Source of the DNA: Nocardioides conyzicola
GTDB lineage: Bacteria; Actinomycetota; Actinomycetes; Propionibacteriales; Nocardioidaceae
Length of the DNA stretch: 64,000 bases
Assembly (NCBI RefSeq): GCF_039543825.1
Contig: NZ_BAABKM010000002.1
Location: 2,884,133 to 2,948,132 of the forward strand
Direction: 5' to 3'
Of this stretch, positions 53,248-62,357 are shown piece by piece. How positions within the stretch are numbered: the first letter of the stretch is position 1; each line of letters begins with the position of its first letter. Both the position numbers and the translations under genes were made by a program. The notes below the pieces were generated by a model that did not search any database, was not told the origin of the DNA, and saw only the letters and a list, made by a program, of their open reading frames with translations.

Positions 53248-54467
53248 CGGTGCACCTCGATCTGCCCGACGCTGAGCTGGGCGTTGATGGTGATCGCGGG
53301 GTCGGTGGCCGACCCGTTGAACTCGTTCTGCGAGATGTCGATCCCGCCGTGCTCCTGGCCGAAGAGCTCGATGTTGCCCGGACCGTTCACGTCGGCGTTA
53401 ACGGTGGCGGCGAGGCCGCGCGGCAGGATCACCTCGAGGTGCCCGAAGTCGGCGTCCAGCTCGATGGTGCGTCCGTCCAGCGCCGCCACGTCGGAGACGT
53501 CGCGCAGGTCGAGGACGATCTCGCCGGCATCGATGCGGTAGCTGTCCCGGAGGCCCGCGGACGAGGTGGGCGTCGGGGTGAGCGTCTCGCCGTCCCAGCG
53601 ATCGGCGGCTGTGGTGCCGGCCAGGACGACGGACGCGACCAGGCCCACGGCGATGATGCCGCCGGCTCGGCCGAAGAAGGAGCCGACCAGCAGCATCACG
53701 CCGCAGATCGCCACCGCGAGGGCCGGGTACGCGGGGCTGGCGATGTTCGCGCCGGCCAGGTCGGCGATGCCGAGGATGCCCTCGGCGAGCGCGATCAGGG
53801 CGAGCGTGAACCAGAAGAGGATCGGCCCGCGCTTGCGGGGGTTCGGCACCCGCTGGATGACCGGCGGCGCGACGTACGGCGGCGGCTGCGGCGGGTAGTA
53901 GGCCGGCGCGGGCGCGGCGGCGTACGGGTTCGCCTGCTCGGGAGCGGCGTACGTCGGTGCGTACGTCGGGGGGTACGTCGGCGCGCCGGGAGGCACCGGT
54001 GGGGTGGCCGGGTTGCTGCTGTTGCGGGTGAGCAGCCACAGGGCGATCAGCGCGACGACCGCGAGCGGCCAGGGGAACCAGAAGGCACCGCCCCAGCTGT
54101 TGCCGATCAGCGCGAGGGCGGCGAGCCCGCCGACGACGACCAGCACGATCGAGCGGGTGCGCTCGTCGAGGTTGATCGCCGCGCGCTGGTCGTTGTCGCC
54201 GGGCACCAGCAGCCAGCAGGCGCCGTACAGGATCAGGCCGGCGCCGCCGAAGAAGACCAGCACCACGAACGCGACGCGCAGCACGAGCGGGTCGATGTCG
54301 AGGTGGCGTCCGAGGCCGCCTGCGACACCGGCCACCTTGCGGTCGGTGATGGAGCGGCGCAGCCTGCCGAGGTCGCGGATCTGTTCTCCGCTGACCCGGG
54401 GGCCGCTGTCCCCGGTGGGGTCCTGCGGCGGCGGGCCGGATGGTGCTTCGGGCGGTGTCGTGGTCAT
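53244..54467 (-). CDS. PspC-domain protein with C-terminal LiaF/ToastRack-like beta domain
   Basis: A 407-residue protein. Residues ~33-92 are a PspC domain (SITDRKVAGVAGGLGRHLDIDPLVLRVAFVV). Further membrane helices follow, a Pro/Tyr-rich cytoplasmic linker (PPTYAPTYAAPEQANPY...), more helices and a C-terminal beta domain (ALDGRTIELDADFGHLEVILP, NVNGPGNIELFGQ) of the LiaF/ToastRack type. It diverges from a PspC-histidine kinase, so the two are probably a sensing pair. Confidence 0.85.
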   Translation of the reverse strand: MTTTPPEAPSGPPPQDPTGDSGPRVSGEQIRDLGRLRRSITDRKVAGVAGGLGRHLDIDPLVLRVAFVVLVFFGGAGLILYGACWLLVPGDNDQRAAINLDERTRSIVLVVVGGLAALALIGNSWGGAFWFPWPLAVVALIALWLLTRNSSNPATPPVPPGAPTYPPTYAPTYAAPEQANPYAAAPAPAYYPPQPPPYVAPPVIQRVPNPRKRGPILFWFTLALIALAEGILGIADLAGANIASPAYPALAVAICGVMLLVGSFFGRAGGIIAVGLVASVVLAGTTAADRWDGETLTPTPTSSAGLRDSYRIDAGEIVLDLRDVSDVAALDGRTIELDADFGHLEVILPRGLAATVNADVNGPGNIELFGQEHGGIDISQNEFNGSATDPAITINAQLSVGQIEVHR

Positions 54468-54611
54468 GCCTCAACAGTGCTGTCTCAACGGCCGCGGCAC
54501 CATCGGGGTCGCCCCTGATCCTCGCCGGGGTGGCGACCCCGGTGGTCAGGGTCCGGCCGGGGTCAGCCCTCATGGTCCGGGGCCCTTCGCTGTGTGACGA
54601 TTGACCCCACA

Positions 54612-55916
54612 ATGAGCAGCGCACGTGCCACCGCCGACGCAGGCGCGTCGGTCCCGACGGGGACTCGGCGCGCCTACCGCGACACGCAGGAGCCCATCCT
54701 CGGCGGCGTCGCCGCGGGGCTCGCCCGGCACCTCGGCTTCCCGGTGCTCTGGGTGCGGGCCGGCTTCGTGCTGGCCGCGCTGCTCGGCGGCTTCGGCATC
54801 GCGCTGTACGCCGGGCTCTGGTGGATGCTGCCGTCCGACCAGCGCTTCGAGACCGCCGCGCCGGGCATCGAGAGCGCCAGCCGCGGCGGCCGCCGCCCCG
54901 GGCGGATCCGGCGGCTCGGCGACGTCGGCCCGGCGATCGCCCTCGCGGCGCTCGGGTTCGGCGGGATCCTGCTGCTCGAGGCGGTGCTCGGCCGGGGCGC
55001 GGTCTTCTGGCCACTGGTGATGGGCATCGTCGGCGTGGCGCTGCTCTGGCGGCAGGCCGACGAGGCGCAGCGCGAGCGCTGGCTCGACGGCACCGGCCGG
55101 ATCGAGCCGATGCGCGTCGTCTTCGGCAACGGCGGCTGGGCGTCGTACGCCCGGGTCGCCGCCGGCGTCGGGCTGATCGTGATGGCGCTGGTCCTCTACT
55201 CGGCGCACGGCGGCTCGATCTCCCTGGCGCGCGACATCATCGTCGCGGCGCTGCTGACCGTCGTCGGGCTGGCGATCGTGATCGGGCCCTGGGTCTACCG
55301 GCTCGCCGCCGACCTCTCCGACGAGCGTGCCGAGCGGGTGCGCACCCAGGAGCGCGCCGACGTCGCGGCCCACCTGCACGACTCGGTCCTGCAGACGCTC
55401 GCCCTGATCCAGAAGAACGCCGACGACGGTGCCACCGTCGCCCGGCTGGCGCGGGCGCAGGAGCGCGACCTGCGCGGCTGGCTCTACGCCGGGGAGTCGA
55501 CCGACGAGCGCACCGTGGCCAGCGCGCTGCGCGGCGCCGCGGCCCGCACCGAGGACGAGTACGGCGTCTCGGTCGAGGTCGTCAACGTCGGCGACTGCGA
55601 CGTCGACGAGGGACTGCGCCCGATCGTGCACGCGACCGGCGAGGCGGTCACCAACGCCGCCAAGCACGCCGGCACCGGCAAGGTCGACGTCTACGCGGAG
55701 ATCACGGACGGGGCGGTCGACGTGTTCGTGCGTGACCGCGGCCGCGGGTTCGACCTGTCGACGGTGCCGGCGGACCGGTACGGCGTCCGCAACAGCATCA
55801 TCGACCGCATGCAGCGACACGGAGGCTCGGCCGAGGTCCGGTCGGAGCCCGGCGACGGGACCGAGGTGCGGCTGCACCTCGCTCGTCAGCCCCGACAGGA
55901 GGACGACCATGAGTGA
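54612..55916 (+). CDS. PspC-domain sensor histidine kinase
   Basis: A 434-residue kinase with an N-terminal PspC domain (about 25-85: RDTQEPILGGVAAGLARHLGFPVLWVRAGF), four membrane segments and a HisKA_3-like dimerisation helix, with His in AAHLHDSVLQTLALIQ, and HATPase (VTNAAKHAG; DRGRGFD; GDGTEVRL). The gene ends in an 8-bp overlap with its response regulator. Same domain order as actinobacterial MacS-like/LiaS-type kinases. ATG at 54612 chosen; a GTG at 54594 lies further upstream. Confidence 0.9.
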   Translation: MSSARATADAGASVPTGTRRAYRDTQEPILGGVAAGLARHLGFPVLWVRAGFVLAALLGGFGIALYAGLWWMLPSDQRFETAAPGIESASRGGRRPGRIRRLGDVGPAIALAALGFGGILLLEAVLGRGAVFWPLVMGIVGVALLWRQADEAQRERWLDGTGRIEPMRVVFGNGGWASYARVAAGVGLIVMALVLYSAHGGSISLARDIIVAALLTVVGLAIVIGPWVYRLAADLSDERAERVRTQERADVAAHLHDSVLQTLALIQKNADDGATVARLARAQERDLRGWLYAGESTDERTVASALRGAAARTEDEYGVSVEVVNVGDCDVDEGLRPIVHATGEAVTNAAKHAGTGKVDVYAEITDGAVDVFVRDRGRGFDLSTVPADRYGVRNSIIDRMQRHGGSAEVRSEPGDGTEVRLHLARQPRQEDDHE

Positions 55917-56580
55917 GCAGCGCGGCCCGGTGGGCATCGTCATCGTCGACGACCACGCGATGTTCCGCAGGGGTGTGCGCGCCGAGCTGGAGACCGTCGG
56001 CCGTGGCCTCGTCGACGTCCGGGCCGAGGCCGCCGACGTCGACGAGGCGATCGCGGCGGTCACGCAGCACCGGCCGCAGGTGGTGCTGCTCGACGTGCAC
56101 CTGCCGGGTGGGGGTGGCGTCGAGGTGATGCGGCGGATGACCCTCACCGGCGCCTCGCCGGACACCCGCTACCTCGCGCTCAGCGTCAGCGACGCCGCCG
56201 AGGACGTCATCGGCACCATCCGCGGCGGCGCCCGCGGCTACGTCACCAAGACGATCACCGGCCCCGAGCTGGTCCAGGCGATCGGCCGGGTCGCCGAGGG
56301 CGACGCCGTCTTCTCGCCGCGGTTGGCCGGCTTCGTGCTGGACGCCTTCTCCGGCTCCATCGACGTCGCCGCCGTCGACGAGGACCTGGACCGCCTCACC
56401 GAGCGCGAGCGGGAGGTGATGCGGCTCATCGCCCGCGGCTACGCCTACAAGGAGGTGGCCAAGGAGCTCTTCATCTCCATCAAGACCGTCGAGACCCACA
56501 TGTCGAGCGTGCTCCGCAAGCTGCAGCTCTCCTCGCGACACGAGCTCACGCGGTGGGCCTCGGACCGCCGCCTCCTGTGA
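55909..56580 (+). CDS. LuxR-type response regulator
   Basis: A 223-residue NarL/FixJ-type regulator: receiver domain with Asp in VVLLDVHLPGGGG, the DDH start VIVDDHAMFRRGV and Lys in YVTKTI, then a LuxR HTH (LTEREREVMRLIARGYAYKEVAKELFISIKTVETHMSSVLRKL). It receives phosphate from the PspC kinase in the same operon and likely controls the divergent PspC genes. ATG with AGGAGG; it overlaps the kinase stop by 8 bp. Confidence 0.93.
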   Translation: MSEQRGPVGIVIVDDHAMFRRGVRAELETVGRGLVDVRAEAADVDEAIAAVTQHRPQVVLLDVHLPGGGGVEVMRRMTLTGASPDTRYLALSVSDAAEDVIGTIRGGARGYVTKTITGPELVQAIGRVAEGDAVFSPRLAGFVLDAFSGSIDVAAVDEDLDRLTEREREVMRLIARGYAYKEVAKELFISIKTVETHMSSVLRKLQLSSRHELTRWASDRRLL

Positions 56581-56622
56581 GGCCTGCCGTTTCGCCTGGG
56601 GTGCCGGGGGTACGTACGGGCG

Positions 56623-58023
56623 GTGACTGCCACCGCTGACCATGAGCTGGACAAGCACGGCGAGAGCGAGCTGACGAGGTCGATCACCGGCCGCCTGCTC
56701 TTCTTCTACGTGCTCGGCGACGTGCTGGGCTCCGGCATCTACGTGCTGATCGGCCTGGTCGCCGGCGCGGTGGGCGGCGCCTTCTGGCTGGCGTTCGCCG
56801 TCGGAGTCACCGTCGCCACCATGACCGGGCTGGCGTACGCCGAGCTCGTGACGAAGTACCCGCAGGCTGCGGGGGCGGCGCTCTACGTCAACAAGGCGTT
56901 CGGCAACCGGTTCCTCACCTTCCTGATGGCCGTCTGCATGCTCTCCGCGTGCTTCGCGGCCGCAGGATCCCTCGCGACCGGCTTTGCGGCGTACTTCGAG
57001 GAGATCTGGGCCCTCCCGCCGGCGCTGCTGGTGTCGCTGGCGTTCATCGTCGTGCTCAGCATCGTCAACTACGTCGGCATCACCGAGTCGGCGGTCGCCA
57101 ACATGGCGATGACCTTCGTCGAGGTCGCCGGCCTGCTGCTCATCATGACCATCGGCATCGTGTACGTCGCCCAGGGCAAGGCCGACTTCGGGACGCTCAC
57201 CGAGCTGCACACGGACGCCAACCCGGTCCTCGGCGTGGTCGCCGGTGTCGCGCTCGCCTTCTTCGCGATGACCGGCTTCGAGAACGCCGCCAACGTCGCC
57301 GAGGAGACGGTCGACCCCCGGCGTACCTTCCCCCGCGCGCTGGTCGCCGGCATGGTGACCGCCGGCGTCGTCTACGTCCTGGTCGCGGTCACGGCAGCGC
57401 TCGTGGTCCCCATCAGCACGCTGGCCGACTCCGACGCCGCCCTGCTCGAGGTCGTCAAGGCCGACGTGCTGCCGTTCCCGGTCGGGTTCATGACCACGCT
57501 CTTCGCCGTGGTCGCGATGGTGGCCATCGCCAACACCACGCTGGTCTCCGTCGTCACCCAGTCGCGCATCCTCTACGGCATGGCCCGCGAGGACGTCGTC
57601 CCGGGCGCCTTCGCCCGGGTCCACTCGAGCCGGCGCAGCCCGTGGGTGGCGCTCTGCTTCGCCGGCCTGGTGGTCTGCTCGCTGCTCGTGGTCGGGTGGC
57701 TCCTCAACCAGGCCGGGGTCGGGCTGGACGTCGTCGCCCGGCTCGCCACCGTGACGGTCGTGTTCACCCTCTTCATCTACGCGTTGGTCATCCTGGCCTG
57801 CTTCCGCCTGCGTGGCACCGACGAGGACGGCGACCACTACCGGGCGCCGACCGTGCTCCTCGGCGTCGGGCTGGTCGGCAACCTCGTGCTCCTCGCGTAC
57901 GTCGTCTACGACGACCCGCACTCGCTGCTCTGGTGCGCCGGTCTGCTCGGGCTCGGGCTCGCGCTGTACGCCGCGGAACGGCTGGTCGGCACGCGCGACG
58001 CGCCTGTCACCGAGGCCGCCTGA
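56623..58023 (+). CDS. APC-family amino acid permease
   Basis: A 466-residue transporter with twelve predicted helices. The first helix has the APC glycine motif VLGDVLGSGIYVLIGLVAG, and FFAMTGFENAANVAEETVDPRRTFPRAL is the conserved loop after helix 6. Proton-coupled amino acid or polyamine uptake is likely. The GTG start is six bases after TACGTA (56611-56616). No other gene in the window points to its substrate. Confidence 0.85.
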   Translation: MTATADHELDKHGESELTRSITGRLLFFYVLGDVLGSGIYVLIGLVAGAVGGAFWLAFAVGVTVATMTGLAYAELVTKYPQAAGAALYVNKAFGNRFLTFLMAVCMLSACFAAAGSLATGFAAYFEEIWALPPALLVSLAFIVVLSIVNYVGITESAVANMAMTFVEVAGLLLIMTIGIVYVAQGKADFGTLTELHTDANPVLGVVAGVALAFFAMTGFENAANVAEETVDPRRTFPRALVAGMVTAGVVYVLVAVTAALVVPISTLADSDAALLEVVKADVLPFPVGFMTTLFAVVAMVAIANTTLVSVVTQSRILYGMAREDVVPGAFARVHSSRRSPWVALCFAGLVVCSLLVVGWLLNQAGVGLDVVARLATVTVVFTLFIYALVILACFRLRGTDEDGDHYRAPTVLLGVGLVGNLVLLAYVVYDDPHSLLWCAGLLGLGLALYAAERLVGTRDAPVTEAA

Positions 58024-58042
58024 CGCGCCCTAAGATGCGCGC

Positions 58043-58399
58043 ATGGAGTTCCTGCGGCACCTGCTGCTCGTCATCCATCTGCTCGGCTTCGCCGCCCTCT
58101 TCGGTGGCCTGGTGGCCCAGGCCCGCCGTCCGGAGAAGTCCGTCAACGGCGCGATGCGGGACGGGGCGGGCACGGCGTTCGTCGCCGGCCTCCTGCTCGT
58201 CGGCGTGATCGAGGCCGACGACGGCTCGCTGGACCACGCCAAGATCGCGGTCAAGACCCTGATCGGGCTGGTCATCCTCGTGCTGGTGATGGCCAACCTC
58301 CGCAAGGAGCGGATCGCCAACGGCCTGTGGGCGCTCCTCCTGCTGCTGACCGTCGCCAACGTGTGCGTCGCGGTCTTCTGGGCGCCCGCCCACACCTGA
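58043..58399 (+). CDS. Small membrane protein of unknown function
   Basis: A 118-residue protein with four hydrophobic segments: LLLVIHLLGFAALFGGLVAQ, GTAFVAGLLLVGVI, AVKTLIGLVILVLVMANL and LLLLLTVANVCVAVFW. It has the look of a conserved actinobacterial membrane protein, but I recognise no family function. ATG follows TAAGAT by six bases (leaderless layout). Confidence 0.7.
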   Translation: MEFLRHLLLVIHLLGFAALFGGLVAQARRPEKSVNGAMRDGAGTAFVAGLLLVGVIEADDGSLDHAKIAVKTLIGLVILVLVMANLRKERIANGLWALLLLLTVANVCVAVFWAPAHT

Positions 58400-58448
58400 T
58401 CCCTGCGCCGTCCGCACTGGGGGTCGGCCCACGTAGGCTGGGCCGGAG

Positions 58449-60860
58449 ATGAGTACGTCGATCCCGCTCCCCGGCCTCGAGTCCGTCGCGCCCTCCGATC
58501 CGCCACCGCGCCGGGGACCGAGCCGCGACGAGCTCCTCGAGGGACTCAACGAGCCGCAGCGCGCCGCCGTGATGCACGACGGCGCGCCCCTGCTGGTGGT
58601 CGCGGGTGCCGGCTCCGGCAAGACCCGGGTGCTGACCCGTCGGATCGCGTGGTTGATCTCCGAGCGGCGCGCGCACCCGGGCTCGATCCTCGCGATCACC
58701 TTCACCAACAAGGCCGCCGCCGAGATGAAGGAGCGCGTCGAGGAGCTGGTCGGCAAGCGGGCCCGGATCATGTGGGTGTCGACGTTCCACTCCGCCTGCG
58801 TGCGCATCCTGCGCAAGGAGTCCGACAAGCTCGGCTACAAGTCCAACTTCTCGATCTACGACGCCGCCGACCAGAAGCGGCTGATGACGCTGGTCTGCAA
58901 CGACCTCGACCTCGACCCCAAGCGCTTCCAGCCGGGCGCGATGCTGCACTGGGTCTCCAACCAGAAGAACGAGCTGCGCGACCCCGACGACGCCGCCAAG
59001 GACGCCCGCAACAACCTCGAGGAGACGTACGCCGCCGTCTACGCGACGTACCAGCGCCGGCTCCGCGAGGCCAACGCCCTCGACTTCGACGACCTGATCA
59101 TGGGCACGGTCCACCTCCTGCAGACCTACCCGGAGGTGCGCGAGACCTACCGGCGCCGGTTCCGGCACGTGCTGGTCGACGAGTACCAGGACACCAACCA
59201 CGCGCAGTACGCCTTGATCCACCAGCTCTGCGCCGACAACCCTGAGGAGACCGGCGACGCCGAGCGGGTCGAGGCCGCGGAGCTGATGGTGGTCGGCGAC
59301 GCCGACCAGTCGATCTACGCCTTCCGCGGCGCCAACATCCGCAACATCCTCGACTTCGAGCAGGACTTCCCCAACGCGACCTCGATCCTGCTCGAGCAGA
59401 ACTACCGCTCCACGCAGACCATCCTGAACGCCGCCAACGCGGTGATCGGCCACAACAAGGGCCGCAAGGAGAAGCGCTTGTGGTCCGACGCCGGCGACGG
59501 CGAGCGGATCGTCGGGTACGTCGCCGACGACGAGCGCGACGAGGCGCGGTTCGTCTCCGAGGAGATCGACCGGCTCACCGACAAGGGCGAGCTCCGGCCG
59601 GGCGACATGGCCGTCTTCTACCGCACCAACGCCCAGTCCCGGGTGTTCGAGGAGGTGTTCATCCGCACCGGCCAGCCCTACAAGGTCGTCGGCGGGGTTC
59701 GCTTCTACGAGCGCCGCGAGGTGCGCGACGCGCTGGCCTACCTGCGGATGCTGGTCAACCCCGCCGACCAGGTGTCGCTGCGCCGGATCCTCAACACTCC
59801 CAAGCGCGGCATCGGCGACCGTGCGGTCGCCTGCGTGCAGGCGCTGGCCGACCGGGACCGGACGACCTTCTGGGAGGCGCTGCGGCGTGCCGACGAGGCG
59901 CCGGGCCTGGCGACGCGGTCGTTGACCCAGATCCAGGCGTTCGTGGCGATGGTCGAGGAGCTCCAGTCGATGGTCGATGCCGGCGAGCGTGCCGACGTCG
60001 TGCTCGAGAGCGTGCTGGCGCGGTCCGGCTACCTGACCTGGCTCGAGGAGAGCGACGACCCGCAGGACGAGACCCGGCTGGAGAACCTCGCCGAGCTCGT
60101 CGCCGTGGCCCGCGAGTTCGCCGAGGACCCGCTCGCCGGGCCGTCCGCGGACCCGACCGACGTGGAGGCCGGGATCGTCGCGCCCGGCCTCGGCGACTTC
60201 CTCGAACGGGTCGCGCTCGTCGCCGACACCGACCAGCTCCCCGACGACGACCCCGACGACCAGGGCGTGGTCACGCTGATGACGCTGCACACCGCCAAGG
60301 GCCTGGAGTTCCCGGCGGTCTTCCTGACCGGCCTCGAGGACGGGGTCTTCCCGCACTCCCGGGCCCTGGGCGACCAGACCGAGCTGGAGGAGGAGCGGCG
60401 GCTCGCGTACGTCGGCGTCACCCGCGCCCGCTCCCGGCTCTACATCTCCCGCGCGGTCGTGCGCTCGGCCTGGGGCGCGCCGTCGCACAACCCCGGCTCC
60501 CGGTTCCTCGACGAGCTGCCGGTCGACCTGGTCGACTGGCGCCGCACCGAGGCCGCCCAGACCCAGTGGGGCCGTCCCGACCTCGCCAGCGGCTCGGCCG
60601 CCCGCCTCGGGGCGCCGACTGCTGCCGGCCGGCGCAACTTCTCAGCCGCCGCCGTCCGCGCCGACGCTGCCGCCCGGGCCAAGCCCGCGCGCGCGATCCC
60701 CAGCCTGGAGCCGGGTGACCGGGTGCTGCATGACTCGTTCGGCATGGGGACCGTGGTCGCCCTCGAGGGCGTCGACGAGAAGACCGTCGCCTCGATCGAC
60801 TTCGGCTCCGAGGGCGTCAAGCGCCTGCTGCTCCGCTACGCGCCGGTGGAGAAGCTCTGA
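58449..60860 (+). CDS. pcrA: ATP-dependent DNA helicase PcrA/UvrD
   Basis: An 803-residue superfamily 1 helicase. Motif order is complete: Walker A LVVAGAGSGKTRVLTRR, TFTNKAAAEMKER, VDEYQDTN, GDADQSIYAFRGA, LLEQNYRST, TLHTAKGLEFPAVFLTGLEDGVFPH and YVGVTRARSRLYIS. The C-terminal acidic/PRD tail ends GVKRLLLRYAPVEKL, typical of actinobacterial PcrA. It works in nucleotide excision repair and replication-fork rescue. ATG at 58449 with GGAG immediately before it and TAGGCT 15 bases upstream. Confidence 0.93.
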   Translation: MSTSIPLPGLESVAPSDPPPRRGPSRDELLEGLNEPQRAAVMHDGAPLLVVAGAGSGKTRVLTRRIAWLISERRAHPGSILAITFTNKAAAEMKERVEELVGKRARIMWVSTFHSACVRILRKESDKLGYKSNFSIYDAADQKRLMTLVCNDLDLDPKRFQPGAMLHWVSNQKNELRDPDDAAKDARNNLEETYAAVYATYQRRLREANALDFDDLIMGTVHLLQTYPEVRETYRRRFRHVLVDEYQDTNHAQYALIHQLCADNPEETGDAERVEAAELMVVGDADQSIYAFRGANIRNILDFEQDFPNATSILLEQNYRSTQTILNAANAVIGHNKGRKEKRLWSDAGDGERIVGYVADDERDEARFVSEEIDRLTDKGELRPGDMAVFYRTNAQSRVFEEVFIRTGQPYKVVGGVRFYERREVRDALAYLRMLVNPADQVSLRRILNTPKRGIGDRAVACVQALADRDRTTFWEALRRADEAPGLATRSLTQIQAFVAMVEELQSMVDAGERADVVLESVLARSGYLTWLEESDDPQDETRLENLAELVAVAREFAEDPLAGPSADPTDVEAGIVAPGLGDFLERVALVADTDQLPDDDPDDQGVVTLMTLHTAKGLEFPAVFLTGLEDGVFPHSRALGDQTELEEERRLAYVGVTRARSRLYISRAVVRSAWGAPSHNPGSRFLDELPVDLVDWRRTEAAQTQWGRPDLASGSAARLGAPTAAGRRNFSAAAVRADAAARAKPARAIPSLEPGDRVLHDSFGMGTVVALEGVDEKTVASIDFGSEGVKRLLLRYAPVEKL

Positions 60861-60953
60861 GTCGAGTCGGGACCTCTGACGGTCGAATCCGGACTTCTGG
60901 TCACGACAGCTGACCGAAACCCCCGACTGAAGCGTCAGAAGTCCCGACTCGAC
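60861..60953. repeat. Long inverted repeat at convergent gene ends
   Basis: A 21-base arm at 60861-60881 is complementary to 60933-60953 with one mismatch (shared core GTCGAGTCGGGAC). A third, degenerate copy of the same 18-mer follows the left arm in direct orientation at about 60882-60899 (GTCGAATCCGGACTTCTG). It starts right after the pcrA stop and ends seven bases before the M23 peptidase stop, so it may act as a bidirectional terminator; the extra half-site suggests a REP-like element. Confidence 0.75.
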
Positions 60954-60960
60954 CTGTGGG

Positions 60961-62001
60961 TCAGGGCTGGAGCCCGTGCACCACGAGCGCGGCGTACGGG
61001 TCGACCGGGTCGCCGCCGCCGGGGCGCACCTCGAGGTGCAGGTGCGGGCCGGTGACGTTGCCGGTCGAGCCGACGTAGCCGATCAGCTGGCCGCCGGTGA
61101 TCTGGTCGCCGACGTTGACGACGTACGACGTCTGGTGGCAGTACCAGAGCTCGGTGCCGTCTTCCAGGGTGATCACGGTCTTGTTGCCGTAGGCGCCGTC
61201 GTAGCCGACGGACGTCACGACGCCGTTGGCGACCGCGTGGATCTCGGTGCCGCTGGGCGCCGCGAAATCCAGGCCCGTGTGGAAGTGCGCCCACAGGCCG
61301 CTGTAGTCACCGAAGCGGGCGGTGAGGTGGTAGCCGGAGACGGGGAGCTGCCACTGGTTGAGCTTGAGCTTGGCGGCCTGCTGCTCCATCTGCTGGGCGT
61401 ACTTCGCGAGGGCGGCGTCACGCTGCTTGCTCTGCGCCTCGGCCTGGTTGACGAGCTTCTCGTCGGCCGCGTCGGCGAGCGCGTCGCGGCGGGAGTCCCG
61501 GCTGACCGTGCGCCGGTCCAGGAGGTTGACGCTGCCGATGCTGCTGGCGCCGCTGAGGGCGCTGGCCTGGCTGAAGCGGGGGGTGTCGTCGTCCTTGAGC
61601 CCGCCGGCCGCCGTGACCGCACCGCCGGCCGAGATCGCCAGCGCCGCGAGGCCCAGCATCATCGGGGCGCCGGGGACACCGCGGAAGAGCGGCGCGCGGG
61701 AGGAGCTGCGGCGGGCACCGGGCTTGGACGGGCCGGTGCGCGGGGTGTGCGCCGCGCGGACGCCGCCGATGCGGGAGGTCTGGTAGACGACCGGACGTTC
61801 GGCGAGCTCGGGAGGTGGGTACACCGTGACCGGCAGGACCAGGGTCTCCTCGTCCTCGCGGAGGACGACGGGGGCCGTGGAGGCAGCGGACGGGGCGGAC
61901 CGGCGGCCGGGCTTCTCAGCTCGGCGCTTCCCGACGACCTGGGTCGGGGGGTCCGAGGGACGGCGGCCGTGGCCGCGACGTTCCGCTCGGTGGTTACCCA
62001 T
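60961..62001 (-). CDS. M23-family (LysM-less) peptidoglycan endopeptidase
   Basis: A 346-residue protein with a basic, Pro-rich N-terminus, a single membrane segment at about residues 110-130, a coiled coil (residues ~190-220, KLVNQAEAQSKQRDAALAKYAQQMEQQAAKL) and a C-terminal M23 zinc domain with HFHTGLDFAAPSGTEIHAV and the catalytic GPHLHLEV. It probably cleaves peptidoglycan crosslinks outside the membrane. ATG at 62001 with GGAG 11 bases away. Convergent with pcrA across a 93-bp inverted repeat. Confidence 0.88.
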   Translation of the reverse strand: MGNHRAERRGHGRRPSDPPTQVVGKRRAEKPGRRSAPSAASTAPVVLREDEETLVLPVTVYPPPELAERPVVYQTSRIGGVRAAHTPRTGPSKPGARRSSSRAPLFRGVPGAPMMLGLAALAISAGGAVTAAGGLKDDDTPRFSQASALSGASSIGSVNLLDRRTVSRDSRRDALADAADEKLVNQAEAQSKQRDAALAKYAQQMEQQAAKLKLNQWQLPVSGYHLTARFGDYSGLWAHFHTGLDFAAPSGTEIHAVANGVVTSVGYDGAYGNKTVITLEDGTELWYCHQTSYVVNVGDQITGGQLIGYVGSTGNVTGPHLHLEVRPGGGDPVDPYAALVVHGLQP

Positions 62002-62357
62002 ACGTTTGTTTCTCCGCTGCTCGGGGTTCAGACGGCGAGGCCCGACTGTAACGGACTGATCACGGTGCCGCGAACTGAACGCCGGGAACTTGTGGACGAT
62101 TTTGGTCGGGACGACCCTCTCACGACTTGCGCCAGAAGCGACATCGGCCAGATGGACCCGCCTGAAACGACTCACCGCGACCGGGCGGCGGTGGTCTGTA
62201 CCGGGGCCGGTGACCGAGCCGGGTCCGTGCCGGACGTCACGTTGCCACGGCCTCGTCGTACTCCGTCACGCCGGACTAAGGTGCCAAGGACACCCCCGAG
62301 CGTGTGGCGGGCGTCTCGCGCGCCTGCCCGCTCCGACAACGAGGACTTGGTGGATCA
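62002..62357. other. Intergenic region between divergent M23 peptidase and sucC
   Basis: This 356-bp stretch has no convincing gene. It holds the M23 promoter, with -10 TACAGT (reverse, 62050-62045), and the sucC promoter, with TAAGGT at 62277-62282. I looked for a c-di-AMP (ydaO-type) riboswitch, common before actinobacterial wall hydrolases, and saw no matching core. Confidence 0.5.

Noticed and set aside
62002..62357. Possible c-di-AMP riboswitch before the M23 peptidase
   Set aside because: No recognisable ydaO-type core motifs on the reverse strand; only promoter-like boxes.
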